DNA from: Nitrospinota bacterium
GTDB taxonomy: Bacteria > Nitrospinota_A > JADGAW01
NCBI GenBank assembly: GCA_015231815.1
Contig: JADGAW010000076.1
Coordinates: 1 to 9,217, forward strand
DNA length: 9,217 bases
Direction of reading: 5' to 3'
Below are positions 1 through 7,213 of the stretch, piece by piece; position 1 is the first letter of the stretch; each line of letters starts with the position of its first letter. Both the position numbers and the translations under genes were made by a program. A model generated the notes under the pieces. That model ran no database searches. It was not told where the DNA came from and saw only the letters and a program-made list of their open reading frames with translations.

Positions 1-1845
1 ATCATATTTTCCGGAAAAGGGCTTTCCCTCAACAATATGTTCCTCAGGATGTAAGGTCGTTCGGTAGGAAAGATTTATGGTTCTGTTCCTAAATTGTCGT
101 TCCCGTTCCTGCTCCCTTGTTACGGTCTTTTCACTCTGATTTGAATCAAATTCCTGTAAGTTTATTTTCTCAAGACGGGCTCTAATCATTGGGGATATAC
201 TGGTTAAACTATATCCTGCTCGCATAACTTCCATCTTTAATGGGTTCACCTGCTCTGGTTGAATGTCAAAAAGAAAAAAGGAAGGGACCTTTAATCCTTT
301 TGGTTTGCTGAATTCTTCCTGTAACCCATTTTGTATCATTGGAATAAGGGTTGTAAGCATTGCTCCAAGAGCGATGGCAAGAAAACAGGAGGTTCCGCTG
401 TAACGGTTTCGATAAAGGTTTCTTAGGACAATCTTCATGGAAACAGACATAGTATTACTGAGCTTCCCGCATACAATAAAAAGAATCCATCCAACAAAAC
501 CAAGAAAAATCAGAGCAAGTGCAAAGAGAAAAATAAATAATGAACCGACAATCCATGAGTTTGCCTGAATAATTGCAAGGAGCCAGAAGAGTATAAAGCC
601 TGGCAGATATGCGATCATTGATCGGAACCGTGCTTTATTCGAGGATTTTGTAGGTAAAACGTTTTCGTGCAAAAGCAAGGCAGGCTTTAAGCCCTCTATT
701 TTAGTCAGCACCGGCAGGCAAAAAATAAAGCTCCCGAAAATGCCCATAAAAAAGGAGAGCGGAATGCTTGTTCCAGTAATATCTGTTGAAAAACCTTTTG
801 GAAGAAAACCTGCCAAAAGTTGAGTAAAAAGAGGAAGAAGGGTAATAGCAAGAAAAACAGCACATATGGATGATATAAATCCAAGAGTTATTAATTGAAA
901 TATTGCAACCTTATAGGTTTCCATCTTCTGCGCTCCAAGAATATTCATAATTGCCATCTCACGAAACCGTCCAGAGATAAAGTTTCGGTAAAGGTATGCT
1001 GCTCCAAGACCTGCTAAAAAAAGTGCTATCAGGGCAATGAGTCCAAGGTAGTCGTTAAGGTATCCAAGGGTTTTTCCCAATTGTCTGCTTGCATCAATGT
1101 GAGTTTGCACCCTAATTCCCGGATTATTTCCATAGAGCTCTTCAAATTTAGCTACAATTTTTCGTGCCAATATTTCTGTTTCTTTTTCCTCAAGAAAACG
1201 GTAAATTACCGTGTAACGTACTCTACTGCTGCTCTTTATCAACCCTGTGTCCTCAAGTTGGTTAATTCCCATATATATTTTTGGTGCAAGACTAAAGGCT
1301 GATATAAAACTACCCGGATCATCAATAATTACGTCTGGAACCACAAAAGAAGCGTGTCCGATTTTTATTGTGTCTTTCTTCTTTATCCTTAACGACATTA
1401 AGAGTTCACGGTACGCCCAAACATTACGGTTTTGTAAAAGTTCATTTTTTACAAATGAGTCATCTATTTTTCCAGAATTCTCCAAAACCATTTCCCCATA
1501 AAGAGGGAAATTGGGGTCAATTGCAGTTACTTGAATTAGTCGGGAAGAGTTGTTACCTGCTGCCATGGAGAAAAAACTTACCTGCTTTGAGCGTTTAAAG
1601 TTGTTTCCGATTATTTTCTCCACAGCGAGTAACTCTTTTGTATTGAATTCCCTGTTGGCTGTAAGGGAAATATCTCCGGTAAGAATTGCTTTAGAATTAA
1701 GGGAAAGGTGGTTGTCAAGTGAGGTCTTAAAGGAATCAAGGGTAATAAAACCGACAAGACCAATGGTGAAATTTATGAGAAAAAAAAAGGTAAATCGAGA
1801 ATTATTTTTGAGTTCTTTAAATGCGAGTTTTAACCAAGGTTGCAT
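1..1845 (-). CDS. ybbP: FtsX/MacB-like ABC transporter permease (YbbP family), partial at left edge
   Basis: The frame is open from ATG at 1845 to the left edge: 615 codons with no stop. The family is usually about 800 residues, so the C-terminus lies outside the window. It is probably the inner-membrane permease partner of the adjacent ATPase. Residues 18-38 form the first membrane helix. Residues of about 40-262 are a periplasmic MacB-like domain. Three to four membrane helices follow at about 265-385, including the typical FtsX coupling segment at 293-305 (RFREMAIMNILGA). Further helices lie at 412-460. A second half opens at about 470-505 (KIVLRNLYRNR, then a helix) and leads into a second periplasmic domain. 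This duplicated layout is that of YbbP rather than LolC/E. The start lies 10 nt after the ybbA stop with an AAAGG-like site. The substrate of YbbAP is not established; export of a lipid or hydrophobic compound is only inferred from the family and from tesA. Confidence 0.85.
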   Translation of the reverse strand, partial: MQPWLKLAFKELKNNSRFTFFFLINFTIGLVGFITLDSFKTSLDNHLSLNSKAILTGDISLTANREFNTKELLAVEKIIGNNFKRSKQVSFFSMAAGNNSSRLIQVTAIDPNFPLYGEMVLENSGKIDDSFVKNELLQNRNVWAYRELLMSLRIKKKDTIKIGHASFVVPDVIIDDPGSFISAFSLAPKIYMGINQLEDTGLIKSSSRVRYTVIYRFLEEKETEILARKIVAKFEELYGNNPGIRVQTHIDASRQLGKTLGYLNDYLGLIALIALFLAGLGAAYLYRNFISGRFREMAIMNILGAQKMETYKVAIFQLITLGFISSICAVFLAITLLPLFTQLLAGFLPKGFSTDITGTSIPLSFFMGIFGSFIFCLPVLTKIEGLKPALLLHENVLPTKSSNKARFRSMIAYLPGFILFWLLAIIQANSWIVGSLFIFLFALALIFLGFVGWILFIVCGKLSNTMSVSMKIVLRNLYRNRYSGTSCFLAIALGAMLTTLIPMIQNGLQEEFSKPKGLKVPSFFLFDIQPEQVNPLKMEVMRAGYSLTSISPMIRARLEKINLQEFDSNQSEKTVTREQERERQFRNRTINLSYRTTLHPEEHIVEGKPFSGKYD

Positions 1846-1855
1846 AGTTTTGCCT

Positions 1856-2536
1856 TTATAAAGACGATGATTCAGTCATTATTCCGTTGTTAATAGAGAG
1901 TTCTCTGTCGCATTCATCGGCGAGTTGCTTGTTGTGAGTTACGAGAAGAAGAGTCATTTGTTCTGATTTAACCAGATTAAAAATGAGCTTAGAAATTAAA
2001 TCGCCAGTAGTATTATCGAGGTTGCCTGTTGGCTCATCAGCCAATAATAGGGCAGGTTTTATTGCAATTGCCCGTGCAATTGCTACTCTTTGACATTCAC
2101 CGCCAGAAAGCTGGTGGGGAAAATGGTCTGTTCTTTTTTCCAGTTCAACCATTTTTAACGCTTCCTCTGCTTTTTTTGCAGCTTGAGTATCGTTGGCAAT
2201 TTCCATAGGCAAAGAAACATTTTCAAGAGCAGTTAAATGAGGCATTAAATGAAATTGTTGAAAAACAATGCCAATATGTTTTGCTCTGTACTTGGCGAGA
2301 ATGTTTTCCTGCATAATGGATATATTCTCTCCCTTTAATATAACTGAACCGCTGCTAGGCTTATCAAGTCCTGCAATCAAGGATATTAGGGTGGATTTAC
2401 CACTTCCGGATTTTCCCAGAATTGCCACCGTTTCTCCCTTTTTGATTTCAAAATTAATTCCTTTAAGAACATCAACGGAATTACTACTGCCTGAGAGGTT
2501 AAACTGTTTATGTAAATTATTTACCTTTAGAATCAT
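1856..2536 (-). CDS. ybbA: ABC transporter ATP-binding protein, LolD/YbbA type
   Basis: This 226-aa cytoplasmic ATPase belongs to the MacB/LolD/YbbA branch that energises FtsX-like permeases. All motifs are intact: Walker A GKSGSGKST at 41-49, Q-loop around Gln93-Gln94, signature LSGGE at 143-147, Walker B LLLADE at 163-168 with catalytic Glu168, D-loop near 172-174, and switch His201. Length is normal for the family. The ATG at 2536 has GGTGA four bases upstream and lies 12 nt after the tesA stop. The next gene, the permease, starts 10 nt after this stop, so the three form one transcription unit. The tesA neighbourhood favours YbbA over LolD, because tesA and ybbA-ybbP are also adjacent in enterobacteria. 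Confidence 0.93.
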   Translation of the reverse strand: MILKVNNLHKQFNLSGSSNSVDVLKGINFEIKKGETVAILGKSGSGKSTLISLIAGLDKPSSGSVILKGENISIMQENILAKYRAKHIGIVFQQFHLMPHLTALENVSLPMEIANDTQAAKKAEEALKMVELEKRTDHFPHQLSGGECQRVAIARAIAIKPALLLADEPTGNLDNTTGDLISKLIFNLVKSEQMTLLLVTHNKQLADECDRELSINNGIMTESSSL

Positions 2537-2548
2537 ATTTTCACCATA

Positions 2549-3196
2549 TTAATCTTGCTTGCTCTCTTTGACAATAAGAGGAAGTACGGTTGCTAAAACT
2601 GTTTCAGAAATTTTCTCATGACCCTTTTCGTTGGGATGAATACCATCGGAAAGGTTCATTTCCCTGATAAGGGCAACATCCTTTAATAAAAAGGGAATAA
2701 AGCCAATATTATATTTAACGACCAAATGATTAAATACTTCATCGTAAGCTTTTGTGTAATCCTCTCCATAGTTTGTAGGGACCTTCATTCCAGCCAATAC
2801 AACCTTAATGTTACTTTTTTGTGCTTCCTCAATAGTTGTTCCAAGGTTTTTTTCCATTTCATCTACTTGAAGCCCCCTAAGACCGTCATTAGCTCCAAGG
2901 GCAATAACAACCATGTCGGGTATTACTCTCTTATACCATTTGAGCCTTGAAGGTGCACTTGCTGTAGTTGATCCACTAACACCACCATTAATGATTTTTA
3001 CATTCAATCCTTTTTTCTTTAATTTTGATTCTACCAGCGACGGATAGTTTTTCTTTGGGTCAATACCAATACCTTCAGTTAATGAATCACCGAGAAAAAG
3101 AATCGTGTATGGTTTTTTCCCTTCAGCATTAGCAAGCAAAGGGGTAAAGAAAATGAATGTAACGAAAAAGGTTTTGAGGAAAAATTCCTTGAGCAT
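2549..3196 (-). CDS. tesA: Periplasmic GDSL/SGNH esterase (TesA-like arylesterase, thioesterase/lysophospholipase I)
   Basis: This 215-aa SGNH hydrolase cleaves ester or thioester bonds of acyl substrates. It has a clear signal peptide: Lys3 and Lys8, a Phe/Leu-rich core at 9-21, and an ANA cleavage site at 22-24, so it should act in the periplasm. Catalytic blocks are all visible: GDSL at 36-39 with nucleophile Ser38, block II oxyanion Gly75 (GVSGST), block III GAND at 101-104 with Asn103, and block V DGIHPN with Asp184 and His187. Spacing and length match E. coli TesA. No strong Shine-Dalgarno precedes the ATG at 3196, but the signal peptide begins there, which supports the start. It is the first gene of tesA-ybbA-ybbP and has a TATAAT element about 65 bp upstream. 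Physiological substrates cannot be told from sequence. Confidence 0.93.
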   Translation of the reverse strand: MLKEFFLKTFFVTFIFFTPLLANAEGKKPYTILFLGDSLTEGIGIDPKKNYPSLVESKLKKKGLNVKIINGGVSGSTTASAPSRLKWYKRVIPDMVVIALGANDGLRGLQVDEMEKNLGTTIEEAQKSNIKVVLAGMKVPTNYGEDYTKAYDEVFNHLVVKYNIGFIPFLLKDVALIREMNLSDGIHPNEKGHEKISETVLATVLPLIVKESKQD

Positions 3197-3261
3197 CTAT
3201 TTATATGATCTACAATTGTGAGTATTTGGAATGTACTGAGACAGCCATATTCAAGGATTAC

Positions 3262-3267
3262 ATTATA
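3262..3267 (-). promoter_or_regulatory. Putative -10 element for the tesA-ybbA-ybbP operon
   Basis: A perfect TATAAT reads on the minus strand inside the 121-bp gap between the Nramp-like gene and tesA, about 65 bp before the tesA ATG. No good -35 hexamer lies 16-18 bp upstream (TTTCAG at 17 bp). The call rests on the -10 and its position. It suggests the operon has its own promoter rather than depending on read-through from nupC and the Nramp gene. Confidence 0.45.
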
Positions 3268-3317
3268 CTTTAGCCCTTCTCAAGCTGAAACATGGCAAAA
3301 ATGTCTCGTGTCTCTCT

Positions 3318-4574
3318 TTACAAAAAAAATCGCCAGATGACAAAGGCAACAGCGAAGAGGGAGAGGGCAACCATTCCGAACCACGCCATATATTTTAACC
3401 AGTTTGGTGGTTTCATTCCCTCTGGTAGGTTTGGCAACATTACTGACCGATAGTTTATGTAAGCATAAAGTGGAGCAGAAAGAAAGGAAAGAGTGGTGGC
3501 AAAATCAATAAGAAGTTTTAACTTTTGCGACAAAAAGAAAATTATGATCAATGCCGTTCCACCAACAGTCACGAGAATAATCCAATACAAATAAGCGTGA
3601 AGTTTTTTTGATTTAGGGTATAAACATTCAACTGCTCGTCTCCAAACTCTTGGATAAGCATCGGTAACAGCCAAGGTGGTGGAAAACATTGTGGTAAAAG
3701 CTGCAATTGCAATAATCACCCAACCCCAGCTTCCCAATGCCTCAGTGTAAATATTAATAAAGGTAGCAGTAAAGCCAACAGAAGTGTCAGGTAATTTTTC
3801 TCCGGTTCCATAAAGAATAAAGGCTCCCAGAGAAAGAAACACCAGAGCATAAATAACAGTAAAAATATAGCCAAAATTAAAATCAAAAAGAGATTCACTC
3901 ATTGTCGGACGACAACCTGTTTGTTTTTCCTGTTCAACTGACCAGAGGGAATGCCAAACGGAAATCTCAACAGCCGAGGGCATCCAACCTGCCAATGCAA
4001 CAACAAAAGCAATTCCTGCAATACTAAAAACCTCTGGCTGTACAAAGTTTGGTTTAATTGACATGCCATGGTTCCAAGCAGAGAAAAATGCAATCAGGGT
4101 TGTAATTCCAAGAACAACAATCATTCCTTTCATAAGAAAATCAAGCCACGGGTAACGACCAATGACAAGTAAGGCACCAATAAAAAGGAGAAGAATAAGA
4201 CTCCATGTCGGAACAGAAAGAGAAATAATATTATTAAACAGGTTTGAAGCAAGCCCTGCCATAACAATGGTAACTCCTGCTTGAATCGTAAACATGGTAA
4301 GAAATGTCAGAACAAGAAAGGTGGGTAACGCCCATTTTCCAACCCTTTGATATCCCTCAATAAGTGATTCACCTGTTGCTGTCGCATAGCGTGGACCAAA
4401 CTCAAAAAAGGGATATTTAATAACGTTTGCAAAGAGAATAATACCGATTAGGGCAAAACCATATTCAGCACCAGCACGAGTTGATTGTACGATATGAGAA
4501 ACTCCGATAGATGTTCCGGCAAGAATAAGTCCGGGGCCAAGGGTTTGTAAAAAAACACGTAACTTTTTATTCAT
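3318..4574 (-). CDS. Nramp-fold transporter with divergent metal-binding motifs
   Basis: This 418-aa integral membrane protein has about 11 hydrophobic helices. Residues 13-40 (GPGLILAG, then HIVQSTRAGAEYGF) mark it as Nramp/SLC11-like. Canonical Nramp proteins bind divalent metal through DPGN in helix 1 and the Met of an MPH motif in helix 6. Here the helix 1 motif reads GVSH (24-27), so the Asp and Asn ligands are lost. Helix 6 reads MPS (198-200), keeping Met and losing His. This places it in a divergent branch often annotated simply as a divalent metal transporter. The transported ion is uncertain. The start at 4574 lies 20 nt after the nupC stop, without an obvious ribosome site, so it is probably co-transcribed and follows nupC. 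Membrane family assignment is firm; substrate is not. Confidence 0.85.
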   Translation of the reverse strand: MNKKLRVFLQTLGPGLILAGTSIGVSHIVQSTRAGAEYGFALIGIILFANVIKYPFFEFGPRYATATGESLIEGYQRVGKWALPTFLVLTFLTMFTIQAGVTIVMAGLASNLFNNIISLSVPTWSLILLLFIGALLVIGRYPWLDFLMKGMIVVLGITTLIAFFSAWNHGMSIKPNFVQPEVFSIAGIAFVVALAGWMPSAVEISVWHSLWSVEQEKQTGCRPTMSESLFDFNFGYIFTVIYALVFLSLGAFILYGTGEKLPDTSVGFTATFINIYTEALGSWGWVIIAIAAFTTMFSTTLAVTDAYPRVWRRAVECLYPKSKKLHAYLYWIILVTVGGTALIIIFFLSQKLKLLIDFATTLSFLSAPLYAYINYRSVMLPNLPEGMKPPNWLKYMAWFGMVALSLFAVAFVIWRFFL

Positions 4575-4594
4575 GAAAGGTGCAATCGGAAGAT

Positions 4595-5902
4595 TTATTG
4601 AATAAGAATAGAAGCATTATTAAAAAAGGTTCCAGCAATCGACGCTGTTAGAAGACATGCAAACGTTGCAGCAACAAGTGCTTTTAAACCAAGCGCGGTA
4701 ATATCCTTAGTCCTTTCCGGCACAATGGCGACAATTCCTCCAACAAAAATAGCTAAGGAGGCAAAATGGGCAAAACCACAGAGTGCGTAGGTGCATATTA
4801 CAATTGATCGAGGACTTAATTCCTGTCCTGAAGCAATAAGGAGTTTAAGGTCAATGTAACTCTGAACTTCTGTGGCAACGAGTCTTTCTCCAATGATTTT
4901 TGAAATAGCAAATGCATCCTCTAAGGGAACTCCAATAATTAACGTAAGGGGATAAAAAAGATACCCGAAAAGAGCTTTTAAGGACCAGTCAATATTTGTT
5001 CTCAGGAGTTCGTTAATCCACCCACCGGGAAAACTAATGATTAAATCAATTAATGCAATGATTCCGAGAAAAGCAAGAAGCAGAGCCATAATACCCAATA
5101 GGAGCTTTAGTCCTGAATTGGCTCCGTTTACTGTTGACTCAATGACGTTGCTTTCTTTTTCATAGTCGGGGTCAATATTTACACCAAGGGTTTTCGGTAG
5201 TTCTGTTTCAGGAAACATAAGCTTGGAAATAATCAGTGCTGCAGGTGCACTCAAAATTGATGCTGACACAAGATGTCCGGCGATTTGGGGAAACTCTTGG
5301 TGAAGAATGTAAACATAAAGAGCTAACATACTGGAAGCAATTGTTGCCATTCCAGCGGTAAGAATCGTAAAAAACTCCGATTTAGTGAAGTTTTTTAAAT
5401 GAGGTCGAATGGTAAGTGAAGCTTCAATTCCGACAAAAATGTTGCTCGAGACACACAAGGATTCAGCACCACTCACCTTCATGAATTTCGTAAAGAAAAA
5501 GGCAAATTTTTTAATGATAAATGGGAGAACCCGGTAATAATAAAGAATCTGAACCAGTGCAGCAAAGAAGATTATTGTTGGTAATGCCTGAATTGCCAGA
5601 ATAAACCCCAGAGAAGTTTCCCCTTGGGCATTTACTGCTCCCGGAGAAAGAGCAAGCCTGCCAAAAAGAAACTCTGTACCGGCTTTTGCACTATCCAGAA
5701 CCTTAACCACAACGGTATTAATGAACTCAAAGAATTTTGCTCCTTCAGGTAAAACAAAAATAAAAAGGGCAAAAAGCATCTCAATCGCAAGCCCGTAACC
5801 TATTACGTTCCAGTTAATTACTTTCCGGTTATGGGAAAACCCCCATGATATAAGGAGTATGATAAAAATCCCGAAAAAACTCACTAAGTTGTAGAGTTCC
5901 AT
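4595..5902 (-). CDS. nupC: Concentrative nucleoside transporter family protein (NupC/CNT)
   Basis: This 435-aa inner-membrane protein would import nucleosides driven by Na+ or H+. Family landmarks appear in order: an N-terminal helix bundle (8-50), the gate region ending at about 140, the helical-hairpin segment at 144-170 (SGAESLCVSSNIFVG, then IRPHL), SAPAALIISKLMFPE-like residues near 220-235, the second hairpin with EDAFAISKIIGERL, and TYALCGFA near 371-378 in the C-terminal core. Two binding-site positions differ from the well-studied CNTs: the usual GQTE is shortened to GIE (158-160), and the Asn of the CGFANFSS motif is His379. Substrate range may therefore differ. The ATG at 5902 is the only plausible start and has no Shine-Dalgarno. 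It is first in a likely operon with the Nramp-like gene. Confidence 0.9.
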   Translation of the reverse strand: MELYNLVSFFGIFIILLISWGFSHNRKVINWNVIGYGLAIEMLFALFIFVLPEGAKFFEFINTVVVKVLDSAKAGTEFLFGRLALSPGAVNAQGETSLGFILAIQALPTIIFFAALVQILYYYRVLPFIIKKFAFFFTKFMKVSGAESLCVSSNIFVGIEASLTIRPHLKNFTKSEFFTILTAGMATIASSMLALYVYILHQEFPQIAGHLVSASILSAPAALIISKLMFPETELPKTLGVNIDPDYEKESNVIESTVNGANSGLKLLLGIMALLLAFLGIIALIDLIISFPGGWINELLRTNIDWSLKALFGYLFYPLTLIIGVPLEDAFAISKIIGERLVATEVQSYIDLKLLIASGQELSPRSIVICTYALCGFAHFASLAIFVGGIVAIVPERTKDITALGLKALVAATFACLLTASIAGTFFNNASILIQ

Positions 5903-5943
5903 AATATTTAATAAAGAGATAGTATTTAGTGTTTTGACACCAT

Positions 5944-5949
5944 ATTATA
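5944..5949 (-). promoter_or_regulatory. Putative -10 element for nupC
   Basis: A perfect TATAAT reads on the minus strand 41 bp before the nupC ATG, which would leave a leader of roughly 35 nt. The -35 region at 16-18 bp is poor, so the call rests on the -10 and location. The rest of the 179-bp gap between hicA and nupC (5903-6081) shows no gene and no convincing terminator. Confidence 0.4.
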
Positions 5950-6081
5950 ATGAATTACACCAAACAAATGTGTTGTGGCAAAGCAGATTTGAAAAAGATG
6001 TCTTGATAATGTATTCCTGGCTTTCTCAGGTCTGGAACTCATAAGCTAATTTCTTTTTTGACAGGCGAATTCCTAGAGAAA

Positions 6082-6303
6082 TTATTTCTTGATATGTTGT
6101 ATAAAGTCGTTGATATCCACTTCTGCGTCATTTAAAGAACCTTTCAAGGTGAAGCGGTCAACGGGATTATGGTAGGGAAAGACTATTTTTCTTCCATCAT
6201 GATGTTTCATTTTTACATGACTTCCTTTTCTGTGAACTTCTTGGAATCCAAGTCTTTTTAAGGTGGATAAAACTTGTTTGCCTGAAAGAAGGGGGAGTTT
6301 CAT
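6082..6303 (-). CDS. hicA: HicA-type mRNA interferase toxin
   Basis: This 73-aa protein matches HicA toxins in length and sequence. It has a short dsRBD-like fold with the conserved G-S-H at 27-29 (His29 is the expected catalytic residue), followed by basic and hydrophobic strands (KMKHHDGRKIVFPYH). HicA cleaves mRNA and slows translation until bound by HicB. It is the second gene of the pair: its ATG overlaps the hicB stop as ATGA (6303-6300), so translation is probably coupled. The toxin appears complete and catalytically intact. Confidence 0.9.
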   Translation of the reverse strand: MKLPLLSGKQVLSTLKRLGFQEVHRKGSHVKMKHHDGRKIVFPYHNPVDRFTLKGSLNDAEVDINDFIQHIKK

Positions 6304-6503
6304 AGTGCCAACTCATAAACTTTATGGTTTTCATCTTCAACAAGTTCTTCAATTTCCGGTTCTAAATATAATTCAATGGCTTCTTTAATATTTTCCAGAG
6401 CTTCTTCGCTGGTTTTACCTTGAGACCAACAACTTTTCAAAGATGGACAATGAACGGAAAAATATCCGTCTTCTCCCTTTTCTACAATTACTTTTAAATT
6501 CAT
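6300..6503 (-). CDS. hicB: HicB-family antitoxin, short form
   Basis: This 67-aa HicB antitoxin has the partial RNase H-like fold that occludes the HicA active site. The conserved core is visible: EDGYFSVHCPSLKSCWSQG at 11-29, then a helix TSEEALENIKEAIELYLE. The start is chosen at 6503 because AAAAGGAT lies about 8 bases upstream and the family begins there. An in-frame ATG 24 codons further upstream adds a non-homologous hydrophobic stretch. Unlike the larger HicB proteins, it ends right after the inhibitory domain, with no ribbon-helix-helix or helix-turn-helix domain. Autoregulation by DNA binding is therefore not evident. The antitoxin precedes the toxin. Confidence 0.9.
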   Translation of the reverse strand: MNLKVIVEKGEDGYFSVHCPSLKSCWSQGKTSEEALENIKEAIELYLEPEIEELVEDENHKVYELAL

Positions 6504-6535
6504 ACAAAATCCTTTTAAATGGTTAATAGGGGCAA

Positions 6536-6541
6536 AGTATA
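6536..6541 (-). promoter_or_regulatory. Putative -10 element for hicB-hicA
   Basis: TATACT reads on the minus strand 32 bp before the hicB ATG. It sits in a T-rich upstream tract (6542-6570) that could serve as an UP-like element. TTGACT at 6575-6570 is 28 bp away, too far to be its partner, and would fit only a weak TATTTT -10 about 16 bp downstream of it. The AT-rich gap 6504-6628 holds no gene. Confidence 0.35.
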
Positions 6542-6628
6542 TTGAAAAAAATATTTTACAAAAAAATAAAGTCAAAGACCTTTGGAATTAATCTTTTCGA
6601 CATCGCATCATTTTTTTTGTTATACAAC

Positions 6629-6970
6629 TCATGAGTTATTATTTGTTCCTAACCCAATAAGTAACAAGCGTTGACTAATCATAACCACAGACATTACAAA
6701 TTGACTTCTTGCATCATTCATGTATTTACTAAAGTTTAAAGACTCTTCTGATGCTCCATTTTTAAGTGATTTTAGATAAGCTAGCTCACTGCACTTTTTC
6801 TTGACTTCTTCAGAATTAAAACTTAAATAAAGATGATAATGAGCTACTTCATTCCTGATCTCTGCAATTTTTACTAAATCTGAATACAATGGTTTGGTTA
6901 TAAGTCCTAATACATAACAAGTATCGCTGTAATTGGAAAAGAGTCTTGAAGCTTTTTTATATTTTCTCTG
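6629..6970 (-). pseudogene. Truncated MltR-like / HEPN-like protein gene, 5' end missing
   Basis: The open frame from 6970 to the stop at 6629 resembles the C-terminal part of MltR-family proteins. The recognisable parts are a FSNYSDTCYVLGLI segment, then Y-x-D-L, KIAEIRNEVAH, a LSFNSEE segment, and a final helix ARSQFVMSVVMISQRL. RNEVAH has the R-N-x3-H pattern of HEPN domains. The homologous part extends 27 codons upstream of the first possible start (TTG at 6889, no Shine-Dalgarno). A TGA (6973-6971) then closes the frame and further stops follow. About half of the expected 150-180 residues are missing. A short ORF in another frame (ATG 6990) reads into the same DNA for 27 codons, perhaps a relic of the original 5' end after a deletion or frameshift. 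If the TTG is used, an 86-aa product is possible. The family assignment is from memory of the motif. Confidence 0.6.
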
Positions 6971-6986
6971 TCAATCAGTCTTTTAA

Positions 6987-7103
6987 TCATGATCTTGAGG
7001 CCGTAAGAGTAAAATTTACCTCATATAATACACCATTTATCATTGAAATTTCAAACTGTACGTTTGGTTTTTCAATGATTAATTGATAGCCTGTCGTTGT
7101 CAT
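6987..7103 (-). CDS. Possible 38-codon small ORF, unknown function
   Basis: The ORF runs from ATG at 7103 to TGA at 6989-6987 and encodes 38 residues of beta-strand character (QLIIEKPNVQFEI, then MINGVLYEVNF). Its stop overlaps the ATG of a 27-codon ORF as ATGA (6990-6987), the arrangement seen in coupled genes. That second ORF runs into the 5' end of the truncated MltR-like gene. There is no Shine-Dalgarno, and the ORF contains a 41-bp inverted repeat. It could be a true small gene, the remnant of the gene before the MltR-like one, or chance. I do not recognise it. Confidence 0.25.
   Translation of the reverse strand: MTTTGYQLIIEKPNVQFEISMINGVLYEVNFTLTASRS
7039..7079. repeat. 41-bp imperfect inverted repeat (hairpin)
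   Basis: Outer arms ATCATTGAAA (7039-7048) and TTTCAATGAT (7070-7079) are perfect complements. After three mismatched positions, inner arms CAAAC (7052-7056) and GTTTG (7062-7066) pair around a 5-base TGTAC loop. In all, 15 of 18 arm positions match. It is not followed by a T-run on either strand, so it is not a typical terminator. Confidence 0.7.
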
Positions 7104-7213
7104 TATCGTATAAAGACATAAAGTGTGTCGTCATGTGTGGTCTTTCTGCTCATTTCACGGCTGTTTCAAATGCTTAGGTTTGTTTTCCATATAGCGTGCT
7201 ACAATATCACAAT

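Noticed and set aside
1081..1861. Several plus-strand ORFs of 73-103 codons
   Set aside because: They lie antisense to the long open permease frame that runs to the left edge, and their products have no recognisable features.
2268..2950. Plus-strand ORFs antisense to ybbA and tesA
   Set aside because: They overlap genes with complete catalytic motifs, and no start signals support them.
3279..3299. Small hairpin (GAAACAT / ATGTCTC) after the Nramp-like gene
   Set aside because: It is short, has a G-T pair, and is not followed by a T-run in the minus direction, so it cannot be called a terminator.
3716..4093. Minus-strand ORFs in another frame of the Nramp-like gene
   Set aside because: These are hydrophobic frame-shifted readings of the membrane helices of the real gene.
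6058..6063. Plus-strand TTGACA
   Set aside because: There is no suitable -10 and no plus-strand gene downstream.
6504..6575. Longer hicB start at 6575
   Set aside because: It adds 24 residues outside the family pattern, overlaps the likely promoter, and ignores the good ribosome site before the ATG at 6503.
6626..6637. Perfect 12-bp palindrome AACTCATGAGTT at the end of the MltR-like fragment
   Set aside because: The stem has no loop and no T-run follows on the minus strand, so it is not a terminator. It may be chance or a small binding site.
7104..7192. Chain of 11- and 16-codon minus-strand ORFs
   Set aside because: They are too short and lack ribosome sites; chance is the simplest explanation.
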